From Parelaphostrongylus tenuis (taxonomy: Eukaryota > Nematoda > Chromadorea > Rhabditida > Metastrongylidae), in the NCBI GenBank assembly GCA_019055375.1, contig JAHQIW010005468.1:1-64000 (forward strand): a stretch of 64,000 nt of DNA. The letters run 5' to 3'. Below the pieces are notes generated by a model, which was given only the letters and a program-made list of their open reading frames with translations, did not search any database and was not told where the DNA came from. Position 1 is the first letter of the stretch; each line of letters starts with the position of its first letter. The translations under genes and the position numbers were made by a program. Below, piece by piece: positions 11,181 through 22,215 of this stretch.

Positions 11181-11445
11181 GGAGGCGAGCGGAACAGTGG
11201 TTAAAGGCGCTCTGTGATACACACGTGGTCGACGGTCTATCTGGCTAGAATCACTGAGCCTTCCATCCCTCTGGGATCCGGCAAATTGGTGCCAATCTTG
11301 TCTGGGAGAACAGCAGCACTGGCTTTATACATCGCTGAGCCATTTTGAGTCACTGTATTGGGCAAATAATCATTTAATCAGCTCTGACGATGCCTAATGG
11401 GATCGAATGGATGACGCGTCCCTCACGGATAGATCAGTAGTTCTA
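11181..11445 (+). repeat. tRNA-derived SINE, family 1
   Basis: The head GGCGAGCGGAACAGTGGTTA and the body words 'cggcaaattggtgcca' and 'gagtcactgtattgg' match the consensus in diverged form. It lies just 3' of IMP4. Confidence 0.65.
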
Positions 11446-11449
11446 TCCA

Positions 11450-12230
11450 TTTTTTCCTCTTTAATTTTGATAATTTTACATTTTGCAAACAGTACTGAAA
11501 AGCCTTTAACTGTGTCGAAGGAGAAAATGTGCTTGTTTAAGGCGTATGCCGTTCCTTCAAAGTTACTTATTTGATTATACATTTTGATCATGTGTAGATG
11601 ACGTATGGAAAAGGTTTATGGACGAATAATTTAAGGAGAACTTGTGGAGTATTCCACAGTTATTCTAAACCAAACAATCGACGATTCTCTGTCGTCTAAT
11701 GGTTCTATATTAGCTCATTTATGAGAGACAATGGTCGTTATCCATAACTGGGAGCATATATGTCAATTTCAATATGAAAGGGAGAGATAGCATTTTCCCT
11801 GGAAGCAAGTAAAAATGAAAGTTACGGTCGGTAGTTCTTTTAAGAACTGATTTGTAAGTCTTAAAAACAAGTTGGATCTCAATAAGTGCATTTGGGGATT
11901 TATGAATGTGAGTCTATATTTTGTTACTTTTCATGTCGACATTTTACATGAATTACATGACTATTCAGTGTTTTTTCCAACAAATAGAATCTGTTTGCTC
12001 TCGAAGAACCAAACAAGATACCCTTAGGCATACTGGGATCCATAACGTAGCACGCTTCCCAAAAGCACTTGAAATAATGTTTTTTTTCATTCTAAAAAAC
12101 CGTGTCTCCAAAAGAACCCTGGTGATGTACCTGAATAAGTCCTAATGCTTTCCATAAATGTGTGGCAAACAATAGAGAGATATGAGATAAAAGTGACGGT
12201 ACTTTTCCGTCAGACGACACAGGATGAAAA
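11450..12230. other. Intergenic, nothing recognised
   Basis: This is AT-rich sequence with short open frames on both strands. I see no family motif, splice-linked exon or RNA gene. Confidence 0.4.
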
Positions 12231-12800
12231 CCAATCCCTTTTGCTGGAGAAGAGGTTTTTCGTGAGAGTCTCAATAGTAATTCCAAAGGTCAAATCTTTG
12301 GCTAAAGGCTTACATAGCCGATTTTTATAAGGGTCTTTTTATAGTGCTGTAGCATCGAGAATAAAATTATGTTTCATACAGTCGCGGTTTTTTTCTTCTC
12401 TTGCTTAAATTTCGCGAGACAAAGCTCCTTCCTTAGACTGCTAATACTCTTTCGTTAGCACAAGTCTCGAGTAACTCAAAAATGTGTTCGTTTTTCGGAA
12501 AAGCTCTTTTCGTAGTGCTTTAGGAGAAGGAAGGCATTTGTGTTTTCCATCGCGGCGAAGAGAGCTCATTATTCAGACTATTAGTAATCATTTGATAGCG
12601 CCAATTTCAATGATTTCAACGCTGTGCTTATTTTCTGGGAAGATCGTTTCACTGCAGTGTATCAGGGTAAATAAGACCAAATTCACATATTCGGCGCAAC
12701 TGTTTAGTGACTAATCGGCGGCGCTTAGACAGGTCTCAGGTAAGGTGCAACTTTTATTATTCAATTAGAAATACTCTCTTTGCTTCGAAAGAAACTTTAA
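12230..12800 (+). repeat. Composite of three ~150-bp repeat units
   Basis: Three units follow one another near 12290, 12450 and 12590. Each has a 'tagcgc/tagcac ... tcaaat/agtctc ... tgtttgtttt ... gctgtagc' motif order. The order and the sequence 3' of it (from about 12680) match 30650-31240 in the LACT intron, so the two are copies of one larger element. Class unknown. Confidence 0.55.
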
Positions 12801-12840
12801 GTGAAATTATTACTTCGGAGAATTGACTGGTGAGCAAAAC

Positions 12841-12917
12841 ACGGCCTCAGGCGGGAGTCGAACCCGCATTTCATCCATGCCGGGGACACGTGCTACTACT
12901 ACCACACCACAGAGGCA
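12841..12917 (-). repeat. tRNA-like SINE head (family 4)
   Basis: The minus strand reads GCCTCTGTGGTGTGGTAGTA ... GCGGGTTCGACTCCCGC-CTGAGGC. The B-box and T-arm are perfect and the acceptor ends pair. It sits next to a hairpin and a hammerhead element. An active tRNA is unlikely because the anticodon arm is poor. Confidence 0.55.
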
Positions 12918-12919
12918 CA

Positions 12920-13037
12920 GTTGCACCACCACTCATTCTTCGACATCTCTATGTTATCTATCAGCCACCAACCTTCTAACAGGATTGGTCGGGTATGATG
13001 GCTAACATAGAGACGTAGAAGAATGAGTGGTGGTGCA
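12920..13037. repeat. Long hairpin (inverted repeat)
   Basis: 'gcaccaccactcattcttc' (12922) and the following 'tctatgtta' pair with 'taacatagaga' and 'gaagaatgagtggtggtgc' (13003-13037), giving a stem of about 33 bp around a loop of about 48 bp. It abuts the left ribozyme of the next element. Confidence 0.8.
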
Positions 13038-13051
13038 AACGTGCCACACGT

Positions 13052-13081
13052 GTTTCGATCTTGCGATCTCGTCAGTCGGGC
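13052..13081 (-). ncRNA. Hammerhead ribozyme, 3' part truncated
   Basis: The minus strand reads GCCCGA, CTGACGA (13075-13069), a perfect GATC-GCAA-GATC stem II (13068-13057) and GAAAC (13056-13052). The catalytic core is intact. The stem I partner strand (TTGGGC in the sister copy) is replaced by hairpin sequence, so this copy should not cleave by itself. Confidence 0.75.
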
Positions 13082-13488
13082 AGTCACCCTTTCTCGTCTT
13101 TTGCCAATCCTGTGTAGGAGCTCCAGTCCCCCACGCTAAGAGTTAGAGACGACGGACGTTTTACACTCTATGTTCAGTGAAATTCTCACTGAACATAAAG
13201 TGTTAATAAGCCCTAGTCATAAGAAAGCTCTCCTTGACAGACCACTGACATGCGTGGCTCAAAAAATGATTATCAGCATATTGAATTTTGAGCTGTGGTC
13301 TTGAGAAAACACTCGAATCGAAAGATATGATATTTTGAATATATCAGCTAAGAGCAATCGAGTGTGCAACACCTTATGTTCGGTGAGATTTCCACTGGAC
13401 GTAGAGTGTAAAACGTACGTCGTCGCTAACTCTTATTGTAGGAACTGGAGCACCCAAAGAGATTAGCAAAGGACGAGAAAGGGTAACT

Positions 13489-13530
13489 GCCCGACGGACG
13501 AGATCGCAAGATCGAAACCGTGTATTGGGC
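13489..13530 (+). ncRNA. Hammerhead ribozyme, one core substitution
   Basis: Stem I pairs GCCCGA (13489-13494) with TTGGGC (13525-13530), including one G-U pair; outer sequence GGGTAACT can pair with AGTCAGCCC around an internal loop. The core is CGGACGA (13495-13501; the U of CUGACGA is changed), stem II is GATC-GCAA-GATC, then GAAAC (13514-13518), a very short stem III, and GTA^TT with predicted cleavage after 13524. The fold is clear; the core change probably abolishes activity. Confidence 0.75.
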
Positions 13531-13669
13531 TCTATAAGTCAGCCCTTCCTGACAGACCAGTGACATGCGTAGCTCAAAAAATGATTATCAGGCATATTGA
13601 AATATAAGCTGTGGTCTCAAGAGAACACTGGAATCGAAAGGTATGATATTATCAACTACTCACAAATTC

Positions 13670-14740
13670 AAGGTCTTCTTTTTTCCCTGAAATCCAGCAT
13701 TGGGATCCTTATCATCAGGTTCTGTGTTCATTTCTCATTTATCAACTTCACAAGGGAAAATATCGGTGGAAGAGAAATGCAAACAGAGTGCAAAAGGACA
13801 AAGGCTATATGACCATCGAATGGAATGGTTGCGTAAACTTTTCCCCCTCGCCATTAGGTGCGTCTTTTCTATCGGATGGCTATAGAAAATGCTATATTTG
13901 AGCCCGATTATATTCGAATATGCCAAGTTCTGTCCAGTGAATAAAAAATAATGCGTAGATGTTCATAGTAATTAGACCATAAAAATTCTAAAATCTTTAT
14001 TTCTTGCAAGTATCATTAATGACAATGATTTTGTAGTTACAGAATTCTTCTTTTCTAATAGCTTTCATGATTTTCCTGAAAATTTTTGTATTCTTTCTAT
14101 GTGCTTCTCGTCTTTAATCATTCATTGGTTAAATTTAGAAGTTTTCTTTTGTGATACATTTTCAAATTTTGTCGTCTCTACATTATTTACGCGATAATTT
14201 CAGGTTCGAAGAAACTTCCGATGTACTTTGAAGTCTTTTTATACACTCAGCATATGACTAGCATTAAATTGCCGATATAATTGCTACATTTTGTAAAAGT
14301 TGACTACGGGATACTAACAAAGCAGTAGTTGGAAATGTTGTGAAATGATACGTGCTTGGTGGGTGGTCAAACAGTGCCGCAGGCCAACGACACCTTCCAT
14401 CTTTTTGCAAGCAGTAAACCTAAAGCATCGTTGTCAAAAGCTCCCCATTAGTGGCCGGTGACTGGTCCTTTGGTCAAGAGTTGGGAGCACTTTAATAAAG
14501 AGATCATCTGTATATCAAAATTCAAAGGAGAATAAGCTCGACCAAAATTCCAAATCTTCAGCTAAGAGAGCAAAATCATAGAGTGGAACCTTACTCATAC
14601 GCAAATCTGAATACCTAGGTGATGTACGGAGGCGGAATAACCAAGCAAATAACGAATGAGCTGGAGTCCACATAACATGTGATTTCTAGTCATGAAAATT
14701 CGTGGGTTATCAATCCAAAACGAGGATGATTAAAAAACAT
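13670..14740. other. Intergenic, nothing recognised
   Basis: I see no exon with a family motif. Three short overlapping frames near 13600-13930 lie at the edge of the hammerhead element and are not supported as genes. Confidence 0.35.
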
Positions 14741-14744
14741 TTAT

Positions 14745-15192
14745 TTGGGTGACGCTTCGACATCTTCATCTTGTTCAGAATCAGATTGGTACGACTCGAT
14801 TGTTCACAGGTTGTCGTCCTCTCAATGTGAGTGTTCGTTGTCGCATAAGGTCAATTCCAGTGAAATGGAGCACCACTCGAGTAAATAACCTTTCCTGTCA
14901 GCGGCGCTAATTTGCTCAGGATAAGTCCATATCATCTGCTTTTCTTGGCGAAATGTATCGTTTAGCAATCGGTTTTATATCAGCTTGTACATATGCAATC
15001 AAGATATTTCTATCCGTCCTATTTGAAAAGGTCTCGAAAGAAGAGGTTCCGGATGGTGATCCACTTTACTGGATTCGACTCGATGCTACGAAGAACATCC
15101 GCATCATGAGGACAATCGCCCGTGTACCTTCGACTGAGATCGAGTCCGAATCTGAAGAAGACGAAAACGTCGAAACGTTAGCCGAATAAATC
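14745..15192. mobile_element. Inverted pair of Penelope-type hammerhead-like motifs
   Basis: The right end (15152-15176) reads CTGAAGA, a spare A, GACG-AAAA-CGTC and GAAAC on the plus strand. The left end (14778-14751) carries the decayed inverse, CTGAACA ... GTCGAAGC. Flanking sequence is also inverted ('atttatttgggtgacg' against 'cgttagccgaataaat'). The extra base between core and stem II is shared with the motifs in the Penelope-like pair at 58.2-60.2 kb. Confidence 0.45.
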
Positions 15193-15253
15193 ATTCTCAC
15201 TGACCTCGTTGCAGTATGATAATCCATGAAGTTACATAAGCCTTTGCTATACC

Positions 15254-18197
15254 TCAAACCTTTTTCTTTTTCTTATGTTTTTTTGCTGTGTATTCATCCA
15301 GTAGTCCGTGTGCGTTGAATCCCTTGTGCGATAACATTTTTCGGATTTCTTTAGCTTCTTTGGATCCAGCTTTTATATCAAAACCCTGAATAAACTACTA
15401 ATCATATGTGTATTTACAGAGAAAGTGCATAAAATGAACTCGTGTTATATCTACTTCATTAATTTCGTTCAATTTTTTGTTGAGGAAGTTGTTGGCTGGC
15501 CATGTTTTAGTGACTTTGGTAATTCTCCAATACTGTTCTATTATGGCGGCGCCACTTAAGGCCTCCGGTAAAAACATATTTTTGCTTTTGCAAAACCTTA
15601 GTGTAGTTCATCGATAGCTCAAATCAAATGAATTTCAATGACATGTTTTCTTTCTCAAATAGCTTACTTTTAGTGTCGTCTCACTGGGTAAAAGTTTCGT
15701 TTCAATGAACTTATAATCGTTAGATGGATTAAATTTTTCGTATTGTGATGGTATATTTAGCCTGCGGAAAGAACTTTTTCGAGCTTTGTAACGACCGAAA
15801 GAATATTGAGTTTCACACTCAATGAGCACTGCTAGTCGACTAGAGTGTGTATACACCTGTTATATCAAAGAGCAAACACATTTTCTTATTCAAAAACATA
15901 TGCTCTATCTAATGGTTAGAATTTTCCTATAAAAAAATCTTTTATCAGGCGGCAAATCTCCAAATGTGAAACAAGATCTCATTTTGACCGGTACGGCGTT
16001 AAAAACAAGCAATACGAGAAATAAAATATGTCTTCAAAATTGCGTTGATTTGGGCTATTGATAAACTAAAGAATTGTTATGCAAAAGCGTAAAATACGTC
16101 ATTACCGAAGGTCTCTTGTAGCACCGCGGTAATAGAACAGTACCAATTCTCTTTTACTATATGTTGACTCAAAGTTATTTCTGGATTCTCTGTTATAGAA
16201 GATTTTGTACAGATTCACGGCATGGAAGTCTGCTTAATCTTTCCAAACTGTCTTATATCTGAGGGTGTGTGGAGTGATTTAGAGGTGCCATGCGACGCGC
16301 ACGGAAGCGATCCTATCTCGCGCTCGAGGCTCATCTGCCATATCCCGGGGTTCGACGGAGTGGTATCATATCTATTTGAGAGGTTAGCAGCACTGACTTG
16401 ATACATCTTTGGGCTACCGTTGTAAAGGCTAGATGTGAATTTGATCGCCTCAAACGTCGCTTAATGATGTTGAATGAATAGCTCATCCCTTGAGGATTGG
16501 CCAAAGCGGGGAGCTATTTTGTTTCATCCTCATGCTAAGAGTATACGAACTTATAATGGACCTTCAGTGTTGATCAGTCATTGGGCATGACCCATCAAGC
16601 TGGGGACCATCAAAATCTTCGCAATGGAGTTGAATGCATATATGGCTCATAAAATTGTGCGTAATTGGTGGTTTTATCCTCTCAGATAAACACGATATCA
16701 GTTCGTGGGCACCGGAAATATTAAAGGTTTGATTTGCCTGGAACGCGGGATCAAACCTGCGTTGACGACGTAGTACAAAGCGAATCTAGCCGCTGCGGTA
16801 GAAGAACTTGTAAGACGATTACAAACTAAACTAATTTTCATACCTCGGCATGAAGCATACTTACACGCTTGGCGATATCATTCCAAGCAGCAGCGCTGGA
16901 TGTCGCTCGCTTCTTTGTACACCAAAGCCACGAATGCGCTGATAGAACAATCGTCTTGAGGTTTACCACAAATTCTTCCTGAAACTAATAAAAGAAATAA
17001 CAAAATTACCTAAGATAGGCAAAGAATTGGGCTTAGAAAGTTGATTAAGTGAAGAAGTACTCTTTCCACTTGACATGAGATGATTTTGCTGCAGACAAGA
17101 AATAAAGGATTCAAAATGGGAATCAGTCGTGGTGTGTTAGGTCGAGAAAGAAGTTCCCTAATACTCGATGAAATGACAAAGTTCATACACAAATACTGCT
17201 TGAAATAAACATGAATTTTGAAATACTCGCGGGTTTAAGAAAATTTTTCCTCAAACAAGCATAATAGACGGTCGTAAAAGCAAGTATGAGCAATATGAAT
17301 TACACGAAAGTTGCATTTCATCGTATTTTCAGCTGAACTAGTTCTTTATTAGTTGGACAAGATTAATGGTTTGAAGCCTTTGTGAACCTGGAAGAGAATT
17401 CCAGTCTTATTACCACGTAACTGCCGAAGCTATGACTAATGTCTCAGTCGAGATTCGATCGTATTTGGGTTTACAAGTTAGACAAATCAGTTTTAAGTTC
17501 TAATCAGTCAGCGGAGAAGTCAGTACTTTTCTGTTCGATACTTTGTCTGCTGTAATCTGGTTGATTTAAATGGATTAGGATATCTTGGACGATCAGTAAG
17601 CGCGGATGTGGAAGCGGAGGTCAAGTGAACGACCAAACGTCTGTGAATGGGACATGACGTTTGCGTGATATAAAAAAAAAGTTTTCCGAACTCCATCGCC
17701 TACGTCAATCATTCTCCTTACCGTTGGTTCACCTTTGAAATCTAACACGTATCGAACATTGGCGTTATTTTCTGACATTTCTGGTATATTCGGTGAGGGT
17801 GGGGTTTCTGATATTTTTTCTTGAGGTGTCATTTCCATCTTCTGTTGCGGATCCATTTCTTGTATATTTTGCAAAGGGTTCTCTACATATACGCTAAATT
17901 TACTGAATGATTCGACTGGTTCTATTCCATTTTGGTCCTGAAAAACACCACTGATTAACAAAATTTATTTAAGATCGATTATAATAGATCGATTCTAATG
18001 AATCTGAATTAAGATTTCATAATACACAGCGCAGCAGTCCCAAAATACGCTTTCACTCTTACCACTTTCAAAATCCATTGATCCTTATTTTTCCACCGTA
18101 TTTTCTTAAACACTGTTCCACAAGTTTTGGTTCCACTTTTACAGTCTTCTCTTGTCTTAGCTTTAGAGGAGTTTCTTAACAATGTTGCCTTATTCAT
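15254..18197 (-). CDS. Five-exon gene, function unknown, basic C-terminus
   Basis: Exons on the minus strand: 18197-18063 (MNKATLLRNSSKAKTREDCK ...), 17937-17722, 17088-17010, 16978-16865 and 15385-15254. Exons 1-2 and 4-5 join in phase with canonical GT/AG sites; the 3-4 join is off by one base, so exon 3 is provisional. The product is about 224 aa: a basic N-terminus, an acidic Met/Pro/Glu/Gln-rich stretch (exon 2), a Ser-rich linker, a compact segment with HSWLWCTKK and AAAWNDIAKR, then GFDIKAGSKEAKEIRKMLSH and a lysine-rich end (KKHKKKKKV) that could be a nuclear signal. There is no signal peptide or membrane segment. The last intron (15386-16864) contains a SINE, a tRNA-like repeat and ~150-bp-unit repeats. 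I do not recognise the family. Four good splice joins with open frames are the main support. Confidence 0.6.
16258..16520 (+). repeat. tRNA-derived SINE, family 1
   Basis: The head 'tgtggagtgatttagaggtg' and the body ('gaggttagcagcactgact', 'gttgtaaaggctagatgtg') match the family. It lies antisense in the last intron of the 15.3-18.2 kb gene. Confidence 0.65.
16735..16800 (-). repeat. tRNA-like repeat fragment
   Basis: 'acgcgggatcaaacctgcg' on the plus strand is an inverted T-arm with the B-box GGTTTGATCCCGCG. The 5' half is decayed. Confidence 0.4.
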
Positions 18198-18269
18198 GAG
18201 GCACTATCAAACATCTTAGTAATAAATGCTACGTTATAACAAGTGAAGGGGTAGTGCAATGAGCATTGA

Positions 18270-19480
18270 TGTAATGTGTCACAAAGCAAGGTGATAAGCA
18301 AGGCGTTAATGCAGTCATCTTCCCATATAGCTTTTCGCATCAGTCAACTGAATGCCTTGGTTCGTCTTCCTCTGAGACTGTACGAAAAATCGTCTCGACG
18401 AACATTCTCTGTCATTTTTAAAAGTAATCCTAAAGCGGTAGCAAAATCCGACGATCTTTGCGCAGAATGAATGCGAGGAAGTGAATCGAATGGAGGAAGT
18501 GCTGAAAATCGTCCAGAAAATTGTGACAGCACAAAATTTCTTTTCCTTTTGCATAAAAGATGTAGCACAAGTACGGCTGTTTCAGATCATGAGTGTTCTG
18601 CATCTACGAATACTGAAAACGCTATGCATAGTTATGTGATAAAAGCAGCACATTCCTCATTTGGTGGTGATCTGTGGAAAGTGGACGTTCCCAATCGACT
18701 GAGTTCATTCAAAGTCGTTTGCGTTTTTTTCGGTACAGTTTCGTTAACGAGATGGGTTTTTTGAAGTAATCTTTTTGTGCTGGACGAAGAACTTCCAATA
18801 GGCTGTTGGTAAGCTTTCGAAAGCTCAAATCATTAAGAATCCGCAAACGTACTCTTTTTGCAAAGAGCTTATATATATATATATATATCTATATATATAT
18901 ATATAGCGCTTCAGCATTGAAAACAAAATTATGTTCCACACGTGCTGCGAGCTTCTATAATCATAACGCCTATATTTTACTGGAAGCACGAAGAGCATGT
19001 GAACATACAGAGAGGGTTTATTTGAGTATCAAAGCCAATGAAATATTTTGAATTGGATACTAAAACGCACTCCACGTGTGAATCGCGCTATTGATTTACA
19101 TCCACCACACACCCTGCTGACCTGCAATGCGCGACTTGTTCGGAGCTCAATCTTGTCGTCCCTCCTACAGTTTAGTTAAACGGCCTTTTCAGAAAACAAG
19201 CACATTTTTGAAATCGGCGAGACTTGCGTTGTCAAACGACTACCAATTCTTTGTCGAATCAGGCGTATCCTGCTAATAATACACGTGTGTGAAACACAAC
19301 TCCATCTTCTTTGCTAAAGCGTTGCTAGCTGACCGTTCATGAAAGCAAGTAGGTTTTGAGAATGCCGAGTTTCACGCTATCCTTGTCATTGTTTGAGAAA
19401 AGTACTCTGTTCAATGACAACGAAGTGTCATTTTCTATCGCTACAGCGCTATAAAAAGGCCTTTTTTAAAACAAGTACAT
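18270..19480. repeat. ~150-bp-unit repeat cluster with AT microsatellite
   Basis: Motif words of the abundant repeat recur in both orientations, for example 'gtaagctttcgaaagctcaaatc' near 18808, 'agcgcttcagcattgaaaac' near 18905 and 'cgctacagcgctataaaaag' near 19440. A (TA)n tract lies at 18868-18905. The overlapping frames here (18276-18764 and their antisense) are not supported as genes. Confidence 0.45.
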
Positions 19481-19945
19481 TTTTTGATTCACAATGGTTT
19501 GAGTCTTCGAATGGCTCTTGAAGATTAAAAAAAAACTCTTGTCCAGCAAAAATGGTGGTTTCTTAAAAGAACCCTTTTCGATAACGGAATTGCACCTTTT
19601 TTCTTCACGGCCGAATTTGAATGAGCTTCTACAAGTTTAAAAATGATCTGATTTTCTGATATCAGCTGACGAACGATACGTTTGCAGCGACGTAGTGGTT
19701 TTGCAGATCGAGTAACATTAACGAGAGCGCACAAATAGACATACTTCTTTGCCATCTTCCTGGAAAACAGCAAGATTATTGTGTTACTGTTTTCACTGTA
19801 GAACATGGAGTTGTCCCTAATTATTTATTATAGTCAAAATAATATGTGTCAATTGATGGGATAAAGGACAAAAAGTGACACAGTGCGTGGTATGCGTATT
19901 GACTTGTTCAATAATTTCTAATTTCAATAAAATTTCTATAGGCTG

Positions 19946-20172
19946 AACTTTCTAACATATGCGCGACTAACCCGTTTTTGCACAGTGATCGCGTGGGACG
20001 ATGCCTAATCTTTTGCGGTTCTGAGATCTGTGCATGCGGCCCACTCGGCCCCCTTATATGCATTGATATCAATACACACGATCACGCTTACGCTCCTAAT
20101 GGAATGATTCATAACTGTCGGGATGTTTGTTGTACAAATGAGGATAATGTTGTTCTGTGTAACAGGCTTTGA
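19946..20172 (+). CDS. Possible terminal exon, cysteine-rich peptide
   Basis: After an acceptor-like 'aaaatttctatag' the plus strand stays open for about 75 codons to the stop at 20170, with 11 cysteines (NICATN, CLIFCGSEICAC, NCRDVCCTNEDN, VLCNRL). Spaced cysteines including a CC pair suggest the disulphide-rich part of a secreted protein. No upstream exon with a signal peptide was found, so this may be an orphan exon, a decayed gene or chance. Family not recognised. Confidence 0.3.
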
Positions 20173-20934
20173 TTAATCCATAGAAGGAAAGGCACTGATT
20201 GACCTGCAGTGTATAAATTCTCTGAAGATAGAACATAAACTCACATCCTTATTCCTAGAACATGTTGCTATAGATATTGTTGATAAGCCAATAATGAATA
20301 TAGTTTGGCACAGTGATCATCACAATAAGAAACATCTCATCGGGAAATATTGCTAAATTACCGCTATAAAACTGTTAACATTTGAAAGTTATTTTGTGAG
20401 CTTGATAATTCAGTAAGACGGCATGAGTGTGTAACGCTCATGCCCTCCAAGTGGTTTTGCCACACCAGAGAGACTATCAAAGTTCTTTGATGTAAGTCAG
20501 TGCAGGTAACACTCTCCCACTTGACAGTGGCAAATCTTGGATCAGTAATTGCGTAACCTGGCTAGTAATCTGCTCATTTCTGACCTAGCAAGAGCATTGA
20601 ATTTGTAGTACTCAAATTCAGCAACTATTCACAAATGAAAAAGTAGATGATCATTAGGCTTCGCGGGCTATAAGGAACGGTAATAATACGACCATATATG
20701 ATAATGCAATTTGTAGTGCATAAGAAACAAATGAATCGGTCGGTTGTGGAACGTTTCGAGTGATTACAATATTGTTGTCTTTGCAAAACGCCTTTTAGAT
20801 GTTGATTACTGCGGAGTAGTACTAGTATTGTTAGGTAATACTTATAAAGTAATATGGGACGCTGTGTGGTCAGATATAGCGATACATGACAAAAATTTTC
20901 ATGTATTTGAAACACAGTGCGCAGCAGTTAGCAG

Positions 20935-21215
20935 ATAGTCTTGCAGCGTGCCAGGAAGCAAGGTGAAAATCAAGGTGCTGGATCGATCCCAATCTTCACC
21001 ACCTCTTGCAGCCAATTAACGAACGTCTTAGCTCGGCTATGTGACATTGGAAGGAGGATCGTCAGGACCAGTAATCTACGACATTTTTATAGAAAGCGTA
21101 TTTCTCAAGGAGTAGCCGAAGCAACACGTGTGGACCAATGTGGCGTATGAATGCGAGAAAACGAAACGATTGCAAAATGTTGGATCCGCACAACAAGTTG
21201 TGATATCGTGTTGTG
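20935..21215 (+). repeat. tRNA-derived SINE, family 3
   Basis: It shares 'caggaagcaaggtgaa', 'tggatcgatccc' (B-box), 'aacgtcttagct' and 'cgaagcaacacgtgtgg' with the copy at 28857-29150. The spacing of the head and the B-box suggests a tRNA origin. Confidence 0.6.
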
Positions 21216-21539
21216 TATAAGTAAAAGCTCTACAATTACAAGAAATAATACTTGAGCTGATAAACTTACCTTATTTAAATACTTCTTATTGTTCAAATGT
21301 TATTGAGTTCAAATTTGAGTAAGACCTTTGCTAATCCGTTCTTTATCGTAATGGAGCGACACTGTGTCCTTTCTTCACTGAACATATTCTATATGATTAC
21401 GTAGAAAACTGAGAATTATGTGGAAGACGAAATTTGCGACATATCAAGTGATTTTCTGCGTAAATCGTCTTGATTTCTGGAGATTGCATTGTTCCAGAGT
21501 TAGTGAATGTTTAGTATTGAAACTGGAAAAAAACAAGCC

Positions 21540-22215
21540 AGATGAAGTCGGTATCACGAACGACAATGGGAAGAGCAGCCTTTAAACGTTTGGAAAATAA
21601 TGGACGGTTTGAATTTCTTGATGTAATGGCAAGCCGTTCATGATACTCCATGAATGTTGGAGAAGTTTGATGAGGGGATTTTGAAAGCACGACCAACCTC
21701 ACCGCTCGGCAGACAACAGGCAATTGAACTGTAGGCGTTGATGTAGTAAGTATGCACTGATTTATCATATCAATGATGCAAGAATAAGAAAACTTTTTAT
21801 GTAAGTCACGTATAAGGCTCTACACATTATATGCAACATTAAGAGCTGTGAGAAAGGCTAAGTTGTTACGTAGTACTTGAATATCTATGTACAACTGTCT
21901 TGATTTCTTCTGATCACGTCTTCTTAGATCATTGAATGTTATCAAGAAAAGTATGAATAAAGTATCCAAAAAATTTAGTATAATAAAAGACAATCGGAAA
22001 AAAGTAACCTTGATCGTTTTGAAAATAGTGTACGACTTATTCGCTGATGCAAAGGTAAGCCGTTTATGATACGTAAGAAATGTTCGGGGAGGTTTCGATG
22101 AGGAGCCAACCTCAGCGCTCGGCATACAGTAGGCAACCGAACAGTAGACGATAGTGTAGTAAATTTAGATTAGTTTATCTAATCAATAATATACGAAAGT
22201 CGAAAACATTTTATG
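21540..22215 (+). repeat. Direct repeat, two ~260-bp copies
   Basis: Copy 1 (about 21540-21805) and copy 2 (about 21985-22215) share 'gcaagccgttcatgata' / 'gtaagccgtttatgata', 'caacctcaccgctcggcaga' / 'caacctcagcgctcggcata' and a common end ('aaaactttttatgta' / 'aaaacattttatgta'). The offset is about 440 bp. Class not recognised. Confidence 0.6.

Larger units (their letters stand above)
13038..13665. mobile_element. Hammerhead retrozyme-like element, inverted plus tandem
   Basis: A minus-oriented partial copy (13050-13190) is followed by plus-oriented sequence in which about 110 bp starting 'gacagaccactgacatgcgtg' (13236) repeats at 13551, a 315-bp monomer period. The left arm ('tctcgtcttttgccaatcc', 'cgctaagagttagagacgac') is the inverse of 13415-13480. 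A minus-strand hammerhead core lies at the left and a plus-strand one at 13489-13530. The element closely resembles the one at 35.6-36.0 kb. Confidence 0.75.

Noticed and set aside
15152..15176. Canonical active hammerhead
   Set aside because: A spare base separates CTGAAGA from stem II and no convincing stem I is visible; recorded only as a Penelope-type hammerhead-like motif.
17010..17192. 60-codon minus-strand frame as a separate gene
   Set aside because: The segment is better explained as intron plus exon 3 of the five-exon gene, entered through the TCTGCAG acceptor.
20404..20440. Hairpin GGCATGAG ... CTCATGCC as a terminator or riboregulator
   Set aside because: An 8-bp stem alone in a nematode intergenic region has no supporting context.
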